64,000 nt of DNA, from NCBI RefSeq assembly GCF_000420805.1, contig NZ_ATVQ01000001.1, forward strand, positions 496,001-560,000, read 5' to 3'. Below the pieces are notes generated by a model. The model did no database searches. It saw only the letters and a list, made by a program, of their open reading frames with translations, and was not told where the DNA came from. Source of the stretch: Yaniella halotolerans DSM 15476. GTDB taxonomy: Bacteria > Actinomycetota > Actinomycetes > Actinomycetales > Micrococcaceae. The stretch's first letter is position 1. Each line of letters starts with the position of its first letter. Below are positions 61,956-64,000 of this stretch, in pieces. The position numbers and the translations under genes were made by a program.

Positions 61956-63098
61956 ATGTTGATTGGTGTACCCACAGAAATTATGAATAACGAAAACCGC
62001 GTTGCCCTGACCCAGGGTGGTGTGCACGAGCTCGTCGAAGCCGGCCACACCCTCTTGGTGCAGGCCGGAGCCGGAATTGGCTCGGGTATTGCGGATGAGG
62101 ATTACCGCAGCGTCGGTGCCGAAATCGTTGACGATGCAGCCCAGGTATGGGAACGCGCGGAGATGATCCTGAAGGTCAAAGAACCGGTGGGTGAGGAACT
62201 CACGCAAATGCGCGAAGGTCAAATTCTGTTCGCCTACCTGCACCTGGCGGCCTCTGCCGAATGCACCAAGGCCATCTTGGATTCCAAGGTCACCGCGCTC
62301 GCCTACGAAACCGTGACTCGTGGTCGCGCACTGCCACTGTTGGCTCCGATGAGCCAGGTGGCCGGTCGGCTCGCCCCCGTTGCTGGTGCTTACCATCTCA
62401 CCCAGTCCCAGGGTGGCTCGGGTGTACTGATGGGTGGTGTTCCCGGGACCCGCCGTGCCAACGTCGTCGTCATTGGTGGTGGTGTCGCCGGTGAAGCAGC
62501 TGGCGTGATTGCTGCGGGTATGGGTGCCAATGTGAAGGTCATTGATCTGAACCTGGAACGCTTGGCCGAACTTGAAAAAACCCACCAAGGCCGTCTCGAT
62601 ACGTTGGCCTCCAACGCCATGAACATCGCCGAAGCCGTGGCAGATGCAGACCTGGTCATCGGTTCGGTGCTTATCCCGGGTGCTGCGGCGCCAAAACTTG
62701 TGACCGCCGAAATGGTAGAAACCATGCGGCCTGGTTCTGTATTGGTTGATATTGCTATTGACCAGGGCGGTTGTTTTGAAAATTCGCGTCCAACCACGCA
62801 CCAAGATCCCACCTATTTGGTGGGCGACAAGATTTACTATTGTGTTTCCAATATGCCTGGTGGTGTCCCGCAGACTTCCACTGCGGCGTTGACCAATGCC
62901 ACGCTGCCCTACATCCAACGTGTTGCTTCCCAGGGTTGGGCCGGGGCACTGTCTCATGATGCTGGCTTGGCCGCTGGTCTCAATGCACATAACGGTCAGC
63001 TGGTACACCGCGGTGTCTTCGATGCTATGGCAGACCAGCTATCGCTGAACCAGGCACACGACTTCACACCCGTTGAGGATGTGCTCGCCAACGCCTAA
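61956..63098 (+). CDS. ald: Alanine dehydrogenase
   Basis: 380 aa, normal for the family. MLIGVPTEIMNNENRVALT with the substrate arginine, EMILKVKEPV with the lysine, the histidine in FAYLHLAASAE, NAD-binding VVVIGGGVAGEAAGVIAAGMGA (about residue 168) and DIAIDQGGCFENSRPTTHQDPTY. It reversibly converts alanine to pyruvate and ammonia with NAD. AAAAGGAG precedes the start. Followed after 18 bases by the DUF1989 gene. Confidence 0.95.
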   Translation: MLIGVPTEIMNNENRVALTQGGVHELVEAGHTLLVQAGAGIGSGIADEDYRSVGAEIVDDAAQVWERAEMILKVKEPVGEELTQMREGQILFAYLHLAASAECTKAILDSKVTALAYETVTRGRALPLLAPMSQVAGRLAPVAGAYHLTQSQGGSGVLMGGVPGTRRANVVVIGGGVAGEAAGVIAAGMGANVKVIDLNLERLAELEKTHQGRLDTLASNAMNIAEAVADADLVIGSVLIPGAAAPKLVTAEMVETMRPGSVLVDIAIDQGGCFENSRPTTHQDPTYLVGDKIYYCVSNMPGGVPQTSTAALTNATLPYIQRVASQGWAGALSHDAGLAAGLNAHNGQLVHRGVFDAMADQLSLNQAHDFTPVEDVLANA

Positions 63099-63116
63099 GT
63101 GGAGGTGGCAGGAACG

Positions 63117-63962
63117 ATGGATCTGACCAAAGCCGCTTATCAAGCTGCACCCGGTGGACCGCTAGATGTCGATGAAACGTTCTATGCGGCAATCCGGGAT
63201 CGCACCGGTCAACAGCAGCAACTGGTTACAGAACTCACGGTTCCCATCCGCTCGGGTCGGGCCTGGGTTGTGCCTGCCGGACATGTGTGCCGTGTAACGA
63301 CCATCGAGGGTGCGCAGGTGGCCGATATGAATTTCTGGAATCTGGCCGACCCGCGAGAACGAATGTGGGCTGCCAGGACCCGGCAGCTGCAGGCTGCTCA
63401 CGTAACGGAATTCGACCGTCTCTGGTCAACTCTGCCGTTTCTGCGGCCGATGGTGACCATCATCGGTGACTCACTGCGCGACTACGGTCAGGACACCGAG
63501 GGCGGCAGAGTGCACGATCTGCTGGGCACCCGCTGCGACCCGTATGTCAGCCGCATGCTTGAAGGTGAAGACTTTGATTACCATTGCCATTCGAACCTGA
63601 CACGGGCCATAGCGCCGTTCCATCTCACGGAATTCGACGTGCACGATGTGTTGAATGTTTTCCAGTGCACTGGCCTGAATGCGGCCGACGAGTACTTTAT
63701 GAAGACCTCCCCGGCGCAACGCGGAGACTACTTTGAATTCTTTGCCGAGTTTGATCTACTCGTCGCACTCTCCACCTGTCCGGGTGGCGATCTCTCGGTG
63801 CCGATGTTCGGCCCAGATGCCGGCGATGCGCTCAGCGTATGCAATCCACTGGGCGTCGAGGTCTTTTCCCTCCATAACGATCTCCTCGAGGGGTGGATCC
63901 CACCTGAGCGTGCGGCCTACGCAGGACAGCATGGCATGAAGAGCCACGACTGGACACAGTAA
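63117..63962 (+). CDS. DUF1989 / urea carboxylase-associated family protein
   Basis: 281 aa. Motifs VPAGHVCRVTTIEGAQVADMNFWNL, ERMWAARTRQLQAAHVTEFDRLWS, HSNLTRAI and NVFQCTGLN with the metal-binding cysteine/histidine positions of DUF1989, a family found near urea carboxylase and amino-acid catabolism. GGAGG lies about ten bases before ATG 63117; a GTG at 63099 is an alternative. In operon with ald, so a role in nitrogen metabolism is plausible. No urea carboxylase is in the window. The last 38 bases hold nothing. Confidence 0.8.
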   Translation: MDLTKAAYQAAPGGPLDVDETFYAAIRDRTGQQQQLVTELTVPIRSGRAWVVPAGHVCRVTTIEGAQVADMNFWNLADPRERMWAARTRQLQAAHVTEFDRLWSTLPFLRPMVTIIGDSLRDYGQDTEGGRVHDLLGTRCDPYVSRMLEGEDFDYHCHSNLTRAIAPFHLTEFDVHDVLNVFQCTGLNAADEYFMKTSPAQRGDYFEFFAEFDLLVALSTCPGGDLSVPMFGPDAGDALSVCNPLGVEVFSLHNDLLEGWIPPERAAYAGQHGMKSHDWTQ

Positions 63963-64000
63963 TCAACCACAAGCTGACGTAGTCCAAAATATAAGCTCAA

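Noticed and set aside
1-64000. tRNA, rRNA genes and CRISPR arrays
   Set aside because: No cloverleaf with CCA-proximal motifs, no rRNA-like stretch and no spaced direct-repeat array was seen by eye; a covariance-model scan would be the decisive test.

Overview
The window looks like chromosome of a moderately high-G+C actinobacterium, most likely Micrococcales/Micrococcaceae (inference from gene content, SD-led ATGA-coupled operons and protein style; no rRNA marker is present). About 50 intact genes, several broken genes and three IS-derived elements or relics can be read.

Left part (1-18.3 kb) is ordinary metabolism: the end of a ferredoxin reductase, a LigM-type tetrahydrofolate O-demethylase, an M20 amidohydrolase, a DUF1801 protein, an amidase, a small lipoprotein, a heterotetrameric-type sarcosine oxidase operon (soxB-soxD-soxA) whose alpha subunit carries the gamma subunit fused at its C-terminus, a lipoprotein gamma-glutamyltransferase, a DUF418-type membrane protein, a DUF3237 protein, and a histidine kinase/response regulator/DUF4097 operon resembling envelope-stress systems.

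Middle part (18.3-47.9 kb) is a coherent catabolic island for an aromatic or aromatic-like compound: TetR regulator, aromatic-acid MFS transporter, VAO/eugenol-oxidase-type flavoenzyme, AraC regulator, a long minus-strand operon (FAD hydroxylase, FAH hydrolase, cupin, acetoacetyl-CoA synthetase, old-yellow-enzyme, thiolase, PaaI thioesterase, SDR), an aldehyde dehydrogenase, an imine-reductase/aldolase-like pair, a CUT2-type ABC transporter, and a second FAD hydroxylase with a second FAH hydrolase, a signal-less NMT1-fold protein and an extradiol dioxygenase. The most striking observation is a shared 17-bp imperfect palindrome (ideal CGATACG-N3-CGTATCG) found at eight places, in front of essentially every transcription unit of the island, usually directly abutting the -10 box. 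It defines a probable local regulon, plausibly that of the TetR protein encoded at its edge. The gene set suggests ring hydroxylation, meta-cleavage, FAH-type C-C hydrolysis and recovery of acetoacetate through CoA activation and thiolysis; the substrate is not known.

Right part (48-64 kb) is mosaic: a DUF218-type protein, two paralogous O-antigen-ligase-like membrane proteins flanking a truncated and frameshifted nucleotide-sugar dehydrogenase, an EcsC-like protein, a McrBC type IV restriction system, and beside it a two-TM membrane gene cut by an IS3-family element which is itself interrupted by an IS110-family element. The IS110 transposase has an in-frame amber stop and a roughly 245-bp noncoding end that could encode a bridge RNA. 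After this come an orphan gene end, a TDT/TehA-family transporter, alanine dehydrogenase and a DUF1989 (urea carboxylase-associated) protein. I saw no tRNA, rRNA or CRISPR array.
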